NCBI GenBank assembly: GCA_039990395.1
Contig: JBDXFZ010000146.1
Location: forward strand, 1,240,001 to 1,304,000
Length of the DNA stretch: 64,000 nucleotides
Origin: CALINF01 sp039990395
Lineage (GTDB): Bacteria; Pseudomonadota; Gammaproteobacteria; Pseudomonadales; Halieaceae
Reading direction: 5' to 3'
In this document: positions 33,180 through 42,478 of the stretch, piece after piece
Layout of the letters: the number at the start of each line of letters is the position of its first letter
Position numbering within the stretch: the stretch's first letter is position 1
Made by a program: the position numbers and the translations under genes
The notes under the pieces: generated by a model
The model's database searches: none
The model's input: only the letters and a program-made list of their open reading frames with translations
What the model was told of the DNA's origin: nothing

Positions 33180-33659
33180 ATGAATAATGCAATAAAGCGT
33201 CCCGTGATCACATTTTGTAGTGTCTTGGCAGTGGCCTTATCGCCTCTGGCAGTTTCGCACTTTGATGACAAAGAGCCGCTGCAGTCGTATCGGCAATCTT
33301 ATTTTGCCATGGCGGCGATGAACTTCGGCCCAATGGGCGCCATGGTGAAAGGCGAAGCGCCGTGGGATGCGGAAAAATTTGCGGGCTACGCAAAAGATCT
33401 CTCGGCTATTTCATCACTCAATGTAGAGCGGGGTTTTGCACCTGGCTCAGACAAGGGTAAGACTCGCGCGAAGCCAGAAATCTGGGAAAACATGGATGAC
33501 TTCTCCGGCAAGTTGAATGACTTCAGAGAAGCCGCTGCCAAGCTGAATACCGCAGCCGAGTCTGGTGATGCCAATGCAATGAAAGCCGCTTTTGGCGCCA
33601 CAGGCAAAACCTGCAAGGCTTGTCATGACGAGTATAAATCAAAGGACTATTTGTACTAG
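33180..33659 (+). CDS. cytochrome c'-like protein
   Basis: About 159 residues. A signal peptide (MNNAIKRPVITFCSVLAVALSPLAVS) leads to a four-helix c-type cytochrome with the single haem site CKACHDEYKSKDYLY near the C terminus, the position found in cytochromes c' and c-556. It is a periplasmic haem protein, either for electron transfer or NO binding. The ATG at 33180 has GGAGAG in front; the longer frame start is not supported. It stands alone between the LysR gene and the TonB receptor. Confidence 0.9.
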   Translation: MNNAIKRPVITFCSVLAVALSPLAVSHFDDKEPLQSYRQSYFAMAAMNFGPMGAMVKGEAPWDAEKFAGYAKDLSAISSLNVERGFAPGSDKGKTRAKPEIWENMDDFSGKLNDFREAAAKLNTAAESGDANAMKAAFGATGKTCKACHDEYKSKDYLY

Positions 33660-33936
33660 CGCTCATCTGGGTTGACGGGAGCAGATACCGCTCTCGTCAA
33701 TCCACGTCCAATTCCACACGCACATAGCCACAGCAACAGCAACAGCAACAGGCTTGAACTTTGTAAAATCCACAGATTCAAGTGCACTTGACAACTGCCT
33801 AATTACTGTCATTGTTGACCTGCCAGAATTATAAAAATAACACGGAAGTCATTTATGGCAGCAAGGTTCGCTACGCGGTCAGAATAATTTCGGCAAAATC
33901 TTTCGCTACTTGATAATTATAAAAGAGAGACTTGCT
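33660..33936. other. 277-bp gap before the first TonB receptor gene
   Basis: No gene. It contains four tandem ACAGCA/CAACAG hexamers at about 33730-33752 and an AT-rich stretch with TTGACA at 33787 and TATAAA near 33829, which could be promoter parts, though their spacing is not standard. Nothing else seen. Confidence 0.4.
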
Positions 33937-36726
33937 ATGAAACACCTACCCAACAGACTAGCCGCTGCAGTGGCAGTTATTTCTGGCGTCTGTGTGTCAC
34001 CACTAGTGACTGCCCAGACCCAGCTCGAAGAAGTCATCGTTACCGCAACCAAGACTGAAACGTCAATACAGGATACGCCAATCGCGGTATCTGCATTTTC
34101 ACAAGATCAACTCGACTCTGCGTTGATTAACGATACGATGAATCTTCAGTTCAACGTACCTAATATGTTGATGACCAAGGGTAACTTCACTGGCTCTGAT
34201 ATCCGAATACGCGGTATCGGTGCGGGAGCAATCGGCTCGGCTGGTGACAGTGGAGTTGGCGTTCACGTTAATGGTGTTTATCTAAATTCCAGCCGCATAT
34301 TTGAAACCCAGTTTTTCGACACTGAGCGTGTAGAAGTTCTGCGCGGGCCTCAAGGCACGCTCTACGGACGCAACACTACAGGTGGCGTTGTCAATATTTT
34401 GACGGCTAAGGCCAACTCCGACGAAATGAGCGGAAATATAGAAGCGCAAGTTGGCAACTACAGCACCACGCAGTTCAAAGGTCACATTAACGTACCTATC
34501 ACTGACTCTCTGTCTATGAGAGCAGCCGGCTTCTGGCTGGACAGAGACGGATTTGTTGACAATGAATTCACTGGCAACGATATCGATGATCGCGAGATGT
34601 ACTCTGCCCGAGTCTCACTGCGCTGGCAGGGAGAAAACACTGACATTAATTTGATGTACAACTATTTTGACGAAGACGACAATAGGGCCAGGTCACAGAA
34701 ACAAGCCTGCAACTCTGACCCGGATGGTATTCTAGGCTGTCTATCTGGTAGGAAGCTGGGATATGGTGTCGCAAACAGTGCAGCGGGTATAACAGCATCG
34801 TTGGGAAGAACTGCGGGGGGTATCCTCGCCGGTTCAAACGCAGTCTTGGCGGGCATCGGCGCAGCCACTGGTGATGCATTTGGAAACTCAGCCCTTGCCG
34901 CCAACATTCCAAACTCAGCCTTCCCGGTAAATGATTTCGAGAACAGCATCAATCCTAACGACCCTCGCAAGGTCTATATGGACTTCGATCCATTGTATCG
35001 CTCAGATGAGACGATTATTTCTCTTGATATCGTTCACGATTTTGACAACTTTACGCTAACATCACTTACCGGCATCGCAGAATCAACAGTTGATTCTCAG
35101 GAAGATTACGAAAAGGCGGTACCGTCGGAGAGCTGGGAAGCACAATTACAGGCGTATGCCGACCTTGGCAATACCGCAGCACTGCCCTACGAACTTTTCG
35201 CTGACCAAGTGCCTGCATCACTAGCGCCATTTATTACCGATGTGGCGACAGGTATTCCCGGCGTTGGTCTATGGGCAGGCAACCCCAACCTGCAGCAATT
35301 TGCAAACGGTGTACCCGTGTTGATGCCCAACGGGCAGACTCTTAATGTTTTCAATAGCTATGGCGTAGACCAATCCGACAATGATACCGAGCAGTTCTCA
35401 CAAGAATTCCGCCTCCAAACGAACTTTGATGGCGACTGGAACTTTTTGGCCGGCGCTTTCTATCTGGATTACGAGACAGAAACGCATTACGTGGTGCGCT
35501 CCTCAGGACTTGTTCACTCTGGCATTACCCTTTTGGGTGCGCCTCTAGGCGATGTTAACGACCCCCAGTCAGAGACCACCCCTTATATGCGTGGCTATGA
35601 CAACGATACCCGCAAGTATGAGCTCGAGACCTGGGCGTTGTTTGGGGAAGCATACTGGAACGTGACGGACAAGCTGACAGCCACATTAGGCCTTCGGTAT
35701 TCCGATGAACAAAAGGATGGCAAGCAGAGAACCATCTACCTCACATTTCTTGATAACCCCTATACAGACGCAAGCGGCAACAATAGCTACTTCTTCCCAA
35801 CGTACGACAGCCAGGAAACCACTGGCCGCTTCAATCTGACTTACGATTGGTCAGATGACATCATGATGTATGGAACATTGGCTACCAGCTATAAGAGCGG
35901 CGGCTTCAATCCAATCAGTAATACCTCGTCGCTCGTAGATCCTGCGCAGGGGGGAGACCCAAGTCTCGCGGAGTTCGAGCCTGAATTCATCGACTCACTT
36001 GAGCTGGGAATTAAGACCACTATTCTGGGCGGCAGCATGCAGTTAAATGCCTCTGCTTTTTACTATGACTACTCAGACTTGCAGGTATCCAAAATCGTAC
36101 AGGTAACCTCAATTAATGAGAATACCGATGCGACCATTATGGGCTTTGAGGGAGAGTTACTGTGGGCACCTACTGCCAATCTCCGCCTGAGTGCAAATCT
36201 CGCCCTACTCGACTCAGAGATTGAAGACTTTGCCACCGTAGACACTGCGAACCCGAATGGTCTCAACACCACTGAAGGTGTCTGCAGTCTCAATGGCAAC
36301 AACTATCTCAACCCTAATGGCGAACCATGTAATCCGAGTTTGTCGACAGGTGTAGAGATCAGCCAGGATGGCAACAGTATCGGTGGCTCACCCGATGCCA
36401 GCATCAACTTGGGCATCGCGTACACCTTTAACTTGAGCAACGCAATGGATCTTACGTTAGCGTCTAACTACTATTGGCAGGACGAGTACTATGCCCGAAA
36501 CTTCAATGCCGAAAGAGACGTCGTGGATGAGTGGGAAGTCTGGAATGCCAGCGCAAGGCTGGAAAGCACAGACGGCAAGTGGTATGTCGATGGTTGGATC
36601 AAGAACATCCTCGACGAGGACTACGTGACAGGTCAGTACCTGACGTCGGCAGTGTCTAGTCTGTTCACCAACCAGTTTATCCTTGATCCTCAGACCTATG
36701 GTATGACCTTGGGCTACAACTGGTAG
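33937..36726 (+). CDS. TonB-dependent outer membrane receptor
   Basis: About 929 residues: signal peptide (MKHLPNRLAAAVAVISGVCVSPLVTAQT), plug domain with LEEVIVTATKTETSIQDTPIAV and the loop RGPQGTLYGRNTTGG, then a 22-strand barrel ending TYGMTLGYNW with the terminal aromatic expected for outer-membrane insertion. It takes up an unknown ligand with TonB energy. The ATG at 33937 follows GAGAG by seven bases; the frame's earlier start is TTG. It is paralogous to the receptor at 37416-40145, in the opposite direction. A strong terminator follows. Confidence 0.93.
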   Translation: MKHLPNRLAAAVAVISGVCVSPLVTAQTQLEEVIVTATKTETSIQDTPIAVSAFSQDQLDSALINDTMNLQFNVPNMLMTKGNFTGSDIRIRGIGAGAIGSAGDSGVGVHVNGVYLNSSRIFETQFFDTERVEVLRGPQGTLYGRNTTGGVVNILTAKANSDEMSGNIEAQVGNYSTTQFKGHINVPITDSLSMRAAGFWLDRDGFVDNEFTGNDIDDREMYSARVSLRWQGENTDINLMYNYFDEDDNRARSQKQACNSDPDGILGCLSGRKLGYGVANSAAGITASLGRTAGGILAGSNAVLAGIGAATGDAFGNSALAANIPNSAFPVNDFENSINPNDPRKVYMDFDPLYRSDETIISLDIVHDFDNFTLTSLTGIAESTVDSQEDYEKAVPSESWEAQLQAYADLGNTAALPYELFADQVPASLAPFITDVATGIPGVGLWAGNPNLQQFANGVPVLMPNGQTLNVFNSYGVDQSDNDTEQFSQEFRLQTNFDGDWNFLAGAFYLDYETETHYVVRSSGLVHSGITLLGAPLGDVNDPQSETTPYMRGYDNDTRKYELETWALFGEAYWNVTDKLTATLGLRYSDEQKDGKQRTIYLTFLDNPYTDASGNNSYFFPTYDSQETTGRFNLTYDWSDDIMMYGTLATSYKSGGFNPISNTSSLVDPAQGGDPSLAEFEPEFIDSLELGIKTTILGGSMQLNASAFYYDYSDLQVSKIVQVTSINENTDATIMGFEGELLWAPTANLRLSANLALLDSEIEDFATVDTANPNGLNTTEGVCSLNGNNYLNPNGEPCNPSLSTGVEISQDGNSIGGSPDASINLGIAYTFNLSNAMDLTLASNYYWQDEYYARNFNAERDVVDEWEVWNASARLESTDGKWYVDGWIKNILDEDYVTGQYLTSAVSSLFTNQFILDPQTYGMTLGYNW

Positions 36727-36761
36727 TTCGATTCGCTGTCTCTAGCAGACACTATCCGAAC

Positions 36762-36792
36762 CCCACGACGTGAAAGTCGTGGGTTTTTTTTT
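36762..36792 (+). terminator. rho-independent terminator of the first TonB receptor gene
   Basis: CCCACGAC and GTCGTGGG form a perfect eight-base stem with loop GTGAAA, then nine T. It starts 36 bases past the stop at 36726. Confidence 0.9.
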
Positions 36793-36837
36793 AGCAAAGC
36801 AAATATCTAACAATAGCAACATGCGACTGAAAGTGAT

Positions 36838-37272
36838 TAATTCGTACTCATCGACTGGAATTGAGCTTCCACCATCTCAATAATGGCTGCCTGATCGTAG
36901 CTAAAGGCCTGATCCTGATTCAGCTCCAGCATCTCTCGTATCGCTTTACGTAACGTTGTTTACCACACCGTACAACCCCTTCCCCGCCTTGGTAATCCGA
37001 GTTACCGCCGCCGCTATGTCTTCGGGGCTAGTCACATCAAGCCGCACCGCCTCTACGTTATCCATAGCGTTGACGCGGCCCATATCTGCCTGTTTGCGCG
37101 CACCTGCGTAAACATAAAACCCCGATGCCGACAGATGTTCTGCGGTGCGCAGTCCAATTCCTGAGGTGGCACCTGTTACCAGAACAGCCCGCTGCGTTTC
37201 CACCGCGCTAGCAGTAAAACTAAAAAGTAGACAAAACGTAAACACGGCCATACGCGAAATATTTGAAGTCAT
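36838..37272 (-). pseudogene. short-chain dehydrogenase remnant with internal deletion
   Basis: The first part reads as a secreted SDR: signal peptide (MTSNISRMAVFTFCLLFSFTASA), then RAVLVTGATSGIGLRTAEHL (TGxxxGIG cofactor loop), YVYAGARK, VRLDVTSPEDI and LYGVVNN, the start of the NNAG motif. There the frame breaks and a stop comes two codons later. In the next frame, with no gap, the DNA encodes TLRKAIREMLELNQDQAFSY and on to a stop at 36838, which matches the usual C terminus of this same SDR group. About 150 central residues, with the Ser-Tyr-Lys active site, are missing. The product cannot be an active dehydrogenase. The start ATG at 37272 has AAGGA six bases upstream. Confidence 0.72.
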
Positions 37273-37361
37273 TTTCAATCCTTGTTTTAAGTTAAAAAGA
37301 CACGTCCTATCCGAAACACCCTATCCCAATCGTCTCCACTACATTAGCGCCAACAGCAGGC

Positions 37362-37395
37362 AAAAAAAAAGGCCCGAACTCGCGTTCGGGCCTTT
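37362..37395 (-). terminator. rho-independent terminator of the second TonB receptor gene
   Basis: Minus strand: GGCCCGAAC-GCGA-GTTCGGGCC, then nine T. It begins about 20 bases past the stop at 37416. A perfect nine-base stem. Confidence 0.9.
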
Positions 37396-37415
37396 GTTAG
37401 CTAGATAAATTAGCC

Positions 37416-40145
37416 TTAGAAATTATATCCCAGTGCCAAGCCGTACGTGCGAGGCTCAATCAGGAATACGTTGGTGAAGTTACCCGACGATGCATCCGTA
37501 AAGTAGTGACCTACGGTGTGATCTTCGTCGGCGATGTTCTTCACAAAGCCACGGGCATACCAGGAAGCGTCTGAGCTTGTGTAGGTAGCTTGACCATTCC
37601 AAACGTCCCAGTCGTCAATCTTATCTACTGAACGGTTGTAGAAGCGGGTATACATCTCGTCCTGCCAGTAGTAGTCGACTCGAAGGACAAGCTCGCTAGA
37701 GTTTGCAAAGTCAAACGCATACTGTGCACCCAGGCTCATAGACCACTCAGGTGAGTTAGACAGCTGATTGCCGTCGAGGTCCTCTTCCCGGCCACCCGTT
37801 GCGAATCCACCCGCTACAAGGCCTGCACAATCCGAGAAGCGCCCGCCCGGTCCAATACCTAGACCCAGAGTTTCCCATACTGCTGGGGCGAAGTTCGCGA
37901 CACATGACGAAGCGTTACCCAGCGACTTGATAACCGTCGTCTGGTCTTCAAGAGGAATGTCCTTGCCTGGATTGTAGTCAGGGTCAAATCCGCCACTTGG
38001 CTCTCTCGCATCAATGCTAGAGAAGCCTGATACCTCAGTATGGAGGTAAGAGAAGTTCGCATTGAGTGTGAGAGCGTTAGTGGGCGCCCAAACAAACTCT
38101 GCTTCTGCGCCGTAGATCTCGGCATCCGTGTTTTCATTAAACGACGTTCTGTTAATGATCTTAGAAACCTGCAGATCTGAGTAATCGTAGTAGAACGCCG
38201 ACAAGTTCGCTTGCAGAGTGTTGTCAAGTAGCTGACTCTTCAAGCCCACTTCAAACGCATCAATAAACTCAGGCTCAAATGTTGTGCTTTGGTCTGGAAA
38301 CTCTTCCGCGTTAAACGCAGGGTTGAAACCACCCCCTTTGTAGCCACGAGATACACTACCATACAGCAGCATGTCGTCACTCAGGGCCCAATCGAGGACT
38401 ACGCGCCCTGTTGTTTCCTGCCAATCATCTTCGAAGGTATCGTAGGGTGTCGCGTTAGGCAGGTCGGCTAAGAGCGGCTGTATGCCACCTGTGTACAATG
38501 GCGCTCTACTGGTAACTTCTTTGCTATCATCTGTGTAGCGTATGCCGGCCGTTAGTTTCAAGGTGTCGGTGAACTCGTAATAAATCTCACCAAAAATAGC
38601 GGAGGAATCGAGCGTATACTCCTGCGTTTCACTGTTAAAAGCTGGGCTAACCAGTCCGAGGCCATCTCCGAAACCAATGCCAGTCTCTGGGTTAACTCCT
38701 AAACTACCGGGAATCGTCACAGCGGCATAGTAATCTAGGCCCGTTGCGAATACCCAATAATCGCCTTCGCTTTCTGCTTCCATATAGAAGCCGCCGACCA
38801 GAAAGTTCAGCGGACCGTCGAAATCAGACTGTAACCTTAGCTCGCCTGAGATTTGCTCATTCGAGCCTCGAGATTCGTCGTAAGCTTCAAACCCTTCTGA
38901 GGTACTAAATACGTTGCCGCCTACAATACCTGTAGCGCTTTCGGACGATGATGAAATCGAATAGCCATCGCTATACAGAGCCGCGTAGTTTGTCGGCAAT
39001 ACAGCCGCTATCGCGGGATTAATATCCACCGGAGTAGGGACATTCCAAGTGTAATCCACTTGTGAAAACACTTCCGTGTCCTGATAGCCACCTACAAACG
39101 AGACTGTGTATTGCTCGAACTCGTGAGCAATATTCAACGTTACCAGAGTTTCATCGGCGGTGTATTCAGGGTCCAGACGGGACGCGACAGTCCTTAGATC
39201 CTTAGGGGTGGAAGCTTGCTCTAGTGTAAATAAGTCAAACGCACCTAAAGCACCCGATACTTGGTTAGACGGTAGCTGGTTGCCCAGCACCGCTGCTCCA
39301 TTGGGCTGGCTGAAGCCCAAGCTATCTGGCAGGCAACCCAGCGCGCCTATTGGATCGTAGTCACATTGCGTTTTCTGGCTTCGCGAACGAGTACTGTCCT
39401 CATCGAAATAGCTCACCATCAAATCTACTGTGGTATTGTCAGTAGGCAGCCATCTCACAGAGCCCCGGACAGAATACTGATCTCTGCCGTCTATGTCGTT
39501 CCCTGTGAATTGATTGTCTGTGTAGCCCTCTCTCTCCAGATAGATACCCGCCAAGCGCACTGCCAGCGTGTCACTAACAGGGATGTTCACATGACCAACA
39601 ACCTTGGTGTGATCGTAATCGCCATACTGACCTTCTATGTTTCCGAACAATTCGTCGGTAGAGGCTTTGGCTGTTTCCATATTCAGCGCACCACCAGTTG
39701 AGTTGCGGCCGTACAGAGTGCCCTGTGGCCCACGCAACACAGCGAGTTGCTGGATATCGTAATATTCGGTTTCAAACAATCTGGGTGCCAGTACGGGCAC
39801 TTCGTTCACATGGATACCAACACCGGCATCCGAGGATGCAGCGGTCAAGTCAGAACCGATACCCCGAATTTTGAAGTTGTTACCCGAAAAATTCGCCTTG
39901 GTATAACTCACTGCAGGCGCGGCAAAACGCATGTCTGCAAAGCCAGTGATCTGCTTTTGCTCCAGTGCCGACGCATCAAAAGCGGTGATAGCAATAGGGA
40001 CGTCCTGAGCGGACTCAGCGCGCTTCTGTGCGGTTACGATTACCTCTTCAAGTTGTGCCGCAGCGTTAATGCTGAAGGTTGAGACGGTGGCTGCAATGAT
40101 TGCTGCGGCCAACGGATTGCGTTTGCAAACACTAGTGGGGGTCAT
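37416..40145 (-). CDS. TonB-dependent outer membrane receptor (paralog)
   Basis: 909 residues: signal peptide (KRNPLAAAIIAATVSTFSINAAA), plug domain QLEEVIVTAQKRAESAQDVPIAI with VLRGPQGTLYGRNSTGG, then a barrel ending TYGLALGYNF. It shares with the receptor at 33937 the blocks GVGIHVNE, QFTGNDIDGRDQYS, YFDEDSTRSRSQK, GALGCLPD and the end IDDWDVWNG...VKNIADEDH, so the two are paralogs. GAGGA lies six bases before the ATG. The AT-rich upstream region and the inverted repeat at 40199-40297 are likely control sites. Ligand unknown. Confidence 0.93.
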   Translation of the reverse strand: MTPTSVCKRNPLAAAIIAATVSTFSINAAAQLEEVIVTAQKRAESAQDVPIAITAFDASALEQKQITGFADMRFAAPAVSYTKANFSGNNFKIRGIGSDLTAASSDAGVGIHVNEVPVLAPRLFETEYYDIQQLAVLRGPQGTLYGRNSTGGALNMETAKASTDELFGNIEGQYGDYDHTKVVGHVNIPVSDTLAVRLAGIYLEREGYTDNQFTGNDIDGRDQYSVRGSVRWLPTDNTTVDLMVSYFDEDSTRSRSQKTQCDYDPIGALGCLPDSLGFSQPNGAAVLGNQLPSNQVSGALGAFDLFTLEQASTPKDLRTVASRLDPEYTADETLVTLNIAHEFEQYTVSFVGGYQDTEVFSQVDYTWNVPTPVDINPAIAAVLPTNYAALYSDGYSISSSSESATGIVGGNVFSTSEGFEAYDESRGSNEQISGELRLQSDFDGPLNFLVGGFYMEAESEGDYWVFATGLDYYAAVTIPGSLGVNPETGIGFGDGLGLVSPAFNSETQEYTLDSSAIFGEIYYEFTDTLKLTAGIRYTDDSKEVTSRAPLYTGGIQPLLADLPNATPYDTFEDDWQETTGRVVLDWALSDDMLLYGSVSRGYKGGGFNPAFNAEEFPDQSTTFEPEFIDAFEVGLKSQLLDNTLQANLSAFYYDYSDLQVSKIINRTSFNENTDAEIYGAEAEFVWAPTNALTLNANFSYLHTEVSGFSSIDAREPSGGFDPDYNPGKDIPLEDQTTVIKSLGNASSCVANFAPAVWETLGLGIGPGGRFSDCAGLVAGGFATGGREEDLDGNQLSNSPEWSMSLGAQYAFDFANSSELVLRVDYYWQDEMYTRFYNRSVDKIDDWDVWNGQATYTSSDASWYARGFVKNIADEDHTVGHYFTDASSGNFTNVFLIEPRTYGLALGYNF

Positions 40146-40533
40146 ACAACATCCTCGTTACTTTTATAATATTATGTTTAAGGCTTCGTGCTTTTTTTAA
40201 AACATACGCCCTCTCCGGGCGATTTTCAACATCTACCGCAGGCATACAAGTACCATGGAGAGAGTTTCCCAGCTGTTTCGAACATAGCGTATGTTTTTTT
40301 GTCTATCAAGTACTTTAGCGTGTGAAATTACCACCATATCTGGACTCCCCTCCCGCAGCGCCCTACACCACGCCATGTAATACGACTTAACATATTGCGT
40401 GACTGAATTTTCATATCCTCAATCCTGGTCTACGCTGTAGATACCGCAATCCTGTTATCAATAAGCCAGCAGGCTCAGCGACTTGCGATAAATGACCATG
40501 CTTAGTGATCGGCACAAGGAGGTGACACACGAC
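40146..40533. other. 388-bp divergent gap between TonB receptor and patatin genes
   Basis: No gene seen. It contains an AT-rich stretch (40155-40200) serving as promoter of the receptor gene, the inverted repeat described separately, a hairpin CGCCC-TCTCC-GGGCG at 40207-40221, and, at its right end, the very strong ribosome binding site AAGGAGGTGA (40516-40525) of the patatin gene. Confidence 0.5.
40199..40297. repeat. 11-bp inverted repeat AAAACATACGC/GCGTATGTTTT
   Basis: Two perfect 11-base arms, 77 bases apart, upstream of the receptor gene at 37416-40145 and 240-335 bases upstream of the patatin gene. The position suits paired operator sites with looping; the ends of a very small mobile element are a less likely alternative. 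Confidence 0.55.
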
Positions 40534-41520
40534 ATGCAGCAACGTGAGCCCATTCTAATTCTGTCTATAGATGGCGGTGGCGCCAGAGGGGTTATCCCCG
40601 TCAATGTTCTGCACTCGATGGAAAGCGAAGCCGGTATTGATGTGCGGGGAACGTTTGATTTTTTTGCAGGCGTTAGCACTGGTGCGCTTGTGGCAGCCTA
40701 CTGTGCAAAAGGACCAGGCTCAATGGAATTCCTGGCCAGACACAGCTATGCATCTGAAAACATGTCGCAGATTTTTGATAAGTCGATATGGGACAAAATG
40801 CTTGGCCGCATGCAGAACCAACCAAAGTACGATGGCGTCAACAAGCTCAAGTACTTCCAGGAGATGGCTGGCAATACTCGTATCAACGACATCAAAGACA
40901 AGCATCTACTCATACTGGCCTACGATTTCATCAACCGCGAATTGATTACCTTCAAAAATAACCGCGGCCACGACGCCAACTACAACCCTACTCTCAGCGA
41001 AATTTGCGACGCTGCGACTGCTGCACCCACGATGTATCCACCTGTGCCAACGACCGGTGACTATCGTCGCTGGATGATTGATGGCGCGCTGGCCACTAAC
41101 GATCCCAGCTTGTGTGCCATCACGGAATCACTGGCCATGGGCTACGCAATAGAGGATATCTGGATGGTGTCTCTAAGCACTGGTCGCCCAGTGCATGACT
41201 TGTCGCAGAAGCAGCAAGACAGAATTGGTGAGGCTTCTCGCGAGTGGGGCATTATCGGCTGGCTTACCAATGGGCTGCTCGACCATATGCTCAGCGCCAG
41301 CTCTTCTGTGAGTGCGCATCAATGTCGCCAGTTACTTGGAGAACGCTACCTGCGCGTGGATGGCACACTGCCGCGCACGCTAATGAGCATTGATGAGACC
41401 AGCGAGGCCTATGTACGTAATCTGCGTGGACATGCCACATTGTGGTACGAGGAGTACCAAGAAAACATCAAGCGCCTGTTGAACCAATTTCAACTGGCAC
41501 GCACTGCTGTTTCTAATTGA
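40534..41520 (+). CDS. patatin-like phospholipase
   Basis: 328 residues. Patatin fold with glycine-rich oxyanion loop DGGGARG (13-19), nucleophile S48 in GVSTG and the Asp of the dyad D183 in MIDGAL. No signal peptide, so a cytoplasmic lipid acyl hydrolase. I choose the ATG at 40534 because of the near-perfect AAGGAGGTGA upstream; the frame also opens at 40492. It resembles small single-domain patatins of bacteria. No nucleotide cyclase gene is near, so it is not the effector of a CBASS defence system as far as the window shows. The DevBCA-type exporter follows on the same strand. Confidence 0.88.
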   Translation: MQQREPILILSIDGGGARGVIPVNVLHSMESEAGIDVRGTFDFFAGVSTGALVAAYCAKGPGSMEFLARHSYASENMSQIFDKSIWDKMLGRMQNQPKYDGVNKLKYFQEMAGNTRINDIKDKHLLILAYDFINRELITFKNNRGHDANYNPTLSEICDAATAAPTMYPPVPTTGDYRRWMIDGALATNDPSLCAITESLAMGYAIEDIWMVSLSTGRPVHDLSQKQQDRIGEASREWGIIGWLTNGLLDHMLSASSSVSAHQCRQLLGERYLRVDGTLPRTLMSIDETSEAYVRNLRGHATLWYEEYQENIKRLLNQFQLARTAVSN

Positions 41521-41686
41521 GCCGCGTGACAAATTCCGCTGCATTGATCTGGCGCAATCGAGTTTCCATCGCGTGCGACTACACTAAAACGCATCTTGGT
41601 TGTTTCCGCCAAGGTGTTACGCACAGCAAACACTGCACGAGCGTGGCACCCAAAACGATCATAAAATCTGGTTACAAGGAGGTACT

Positions 41687-42478
41687 GTGATAATTCGCAC
41701 CCGATATATGTTGTGTGCCCTACTGCTACTGGCCCCTGCCCTGGCAGCGAACGCTCAAGAAAAATCCATCTCGAGCCTCGGCCGACTGGAACCCCACAAT
41801 GGCGTGATTCACTTGTCTGGGCCGTCCGGAAATGGGTTAACTGGAGCGGTTATCAAAGAGCTGCTAATCAGTGAGGGCGATTGGGTGGAGAAAGACCAAG
41901 TGCTTGCCTACACCGACAGCTACAACCTTCGCAAGACTGAGGTAGGACGCCTGCAGGCGATTCTTGATAACGCCCAGCGAGAGATGAGCCGACAAAGCAA
42001 CCTTTCGAAAACATCGGCAACCAGCAAAGTAAAACTTGATGAGGCCGAGATGCAACTGAGTATCGCCCAGGCCGATATCAAGGCCGCCAGAGCGCGCATG
42101 GAGCTGTCGGTTGTGCGCTCCCCTATGCGCGCACAGGTGCTTGAGGTACACGCGCAACCGGGCGAGCGAGTGGGTGATCAAGGCATTATGGAGCTGGGGC
42201 AAACAGATCGCATGTACGCCGTTGCAGAAGTGTACGAGACAGACATTACAGCAGTAAATATAGGCCAGAGTGCCCGTATCACGACTCCAGCACTGAAAGA
42301 GCCAGTCACTGGCAAGGTTGAACGCGTCGCCCTGATGATTGGACGAATGGATGCATTAGGTACCGACCCAATTGCCAAAACTGATGCCAGAGTCGTTGAA
42401 GTATTCATACTACTGGATGAGCCAGAGGCATTGTCGGCACTGACCAATCTGCAAGTTGAGGTGGAGATCCTGCCCTGA
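41687..42478 (+). CDS. devB: DevB/HlyD-like membrane fusion protein of an ABC exporter (GTG start)
   Basis: 263 residues. After a signal-like membrane segment (YMLCALLLLAPALAANAQE) come a lipoyl-like half (GAVIKELLISEGDWVEKDQVLAYTDS), a helical hairpin rich in Gln and Glu (KTEVGRLQAILDNAQREMSRQ), the second lipoyl half (VRSPMRAQVLEVHAQPGERVGDQGI) and a beta barrel (MYAVAEVYETDITAVNIGQSARI). This is the DevB layout. The GTG at 41687 has AAGGAGG six bases in front, and replaces an earlier frame start without support. Its last codon overlaps the next gene by one base. It would link the inner-membrane transporter to a TolC channel, absent here. Confidence 0.85.
   Translation: MIIRTRYMLCALLLLAPALAANAQEKSISSLGRLEPHNGVIHLSGPSGNGLTGAVIKELLISEGDWVEKDQVLAYTDSYNLRKTEVGRLQAILDNAQREMSRQSNLSKTSATSKVKLDEAEMQLSIAQADIKAARARMELSVVRSPMRAQVLEVHAQPGERVGDQGIMELGQTDRMYAVAEVYETDITAVNIGQSARITTPALKEPVTGKVERVALMIGRMDALGTDPIAKTDARVVEVFILLDEPEALSALTNLQVEVEILP

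Noticed and set aside
33730..33752. CAACAG tandem hexamers as a CRISPR-like or phase-variation repeat
   Set aside because: Only about four perfect units, with no spacers and outside any coding frame or clear promoter spacing.
40534..41520. Patatin gene as effector (CapV) of a CBASS phage defence system
   Set aside because: No cyclic-nucleotide synthase, Cap2/Cap3 or other defence gene is nearby, and the gene is followed by an exporter instead.
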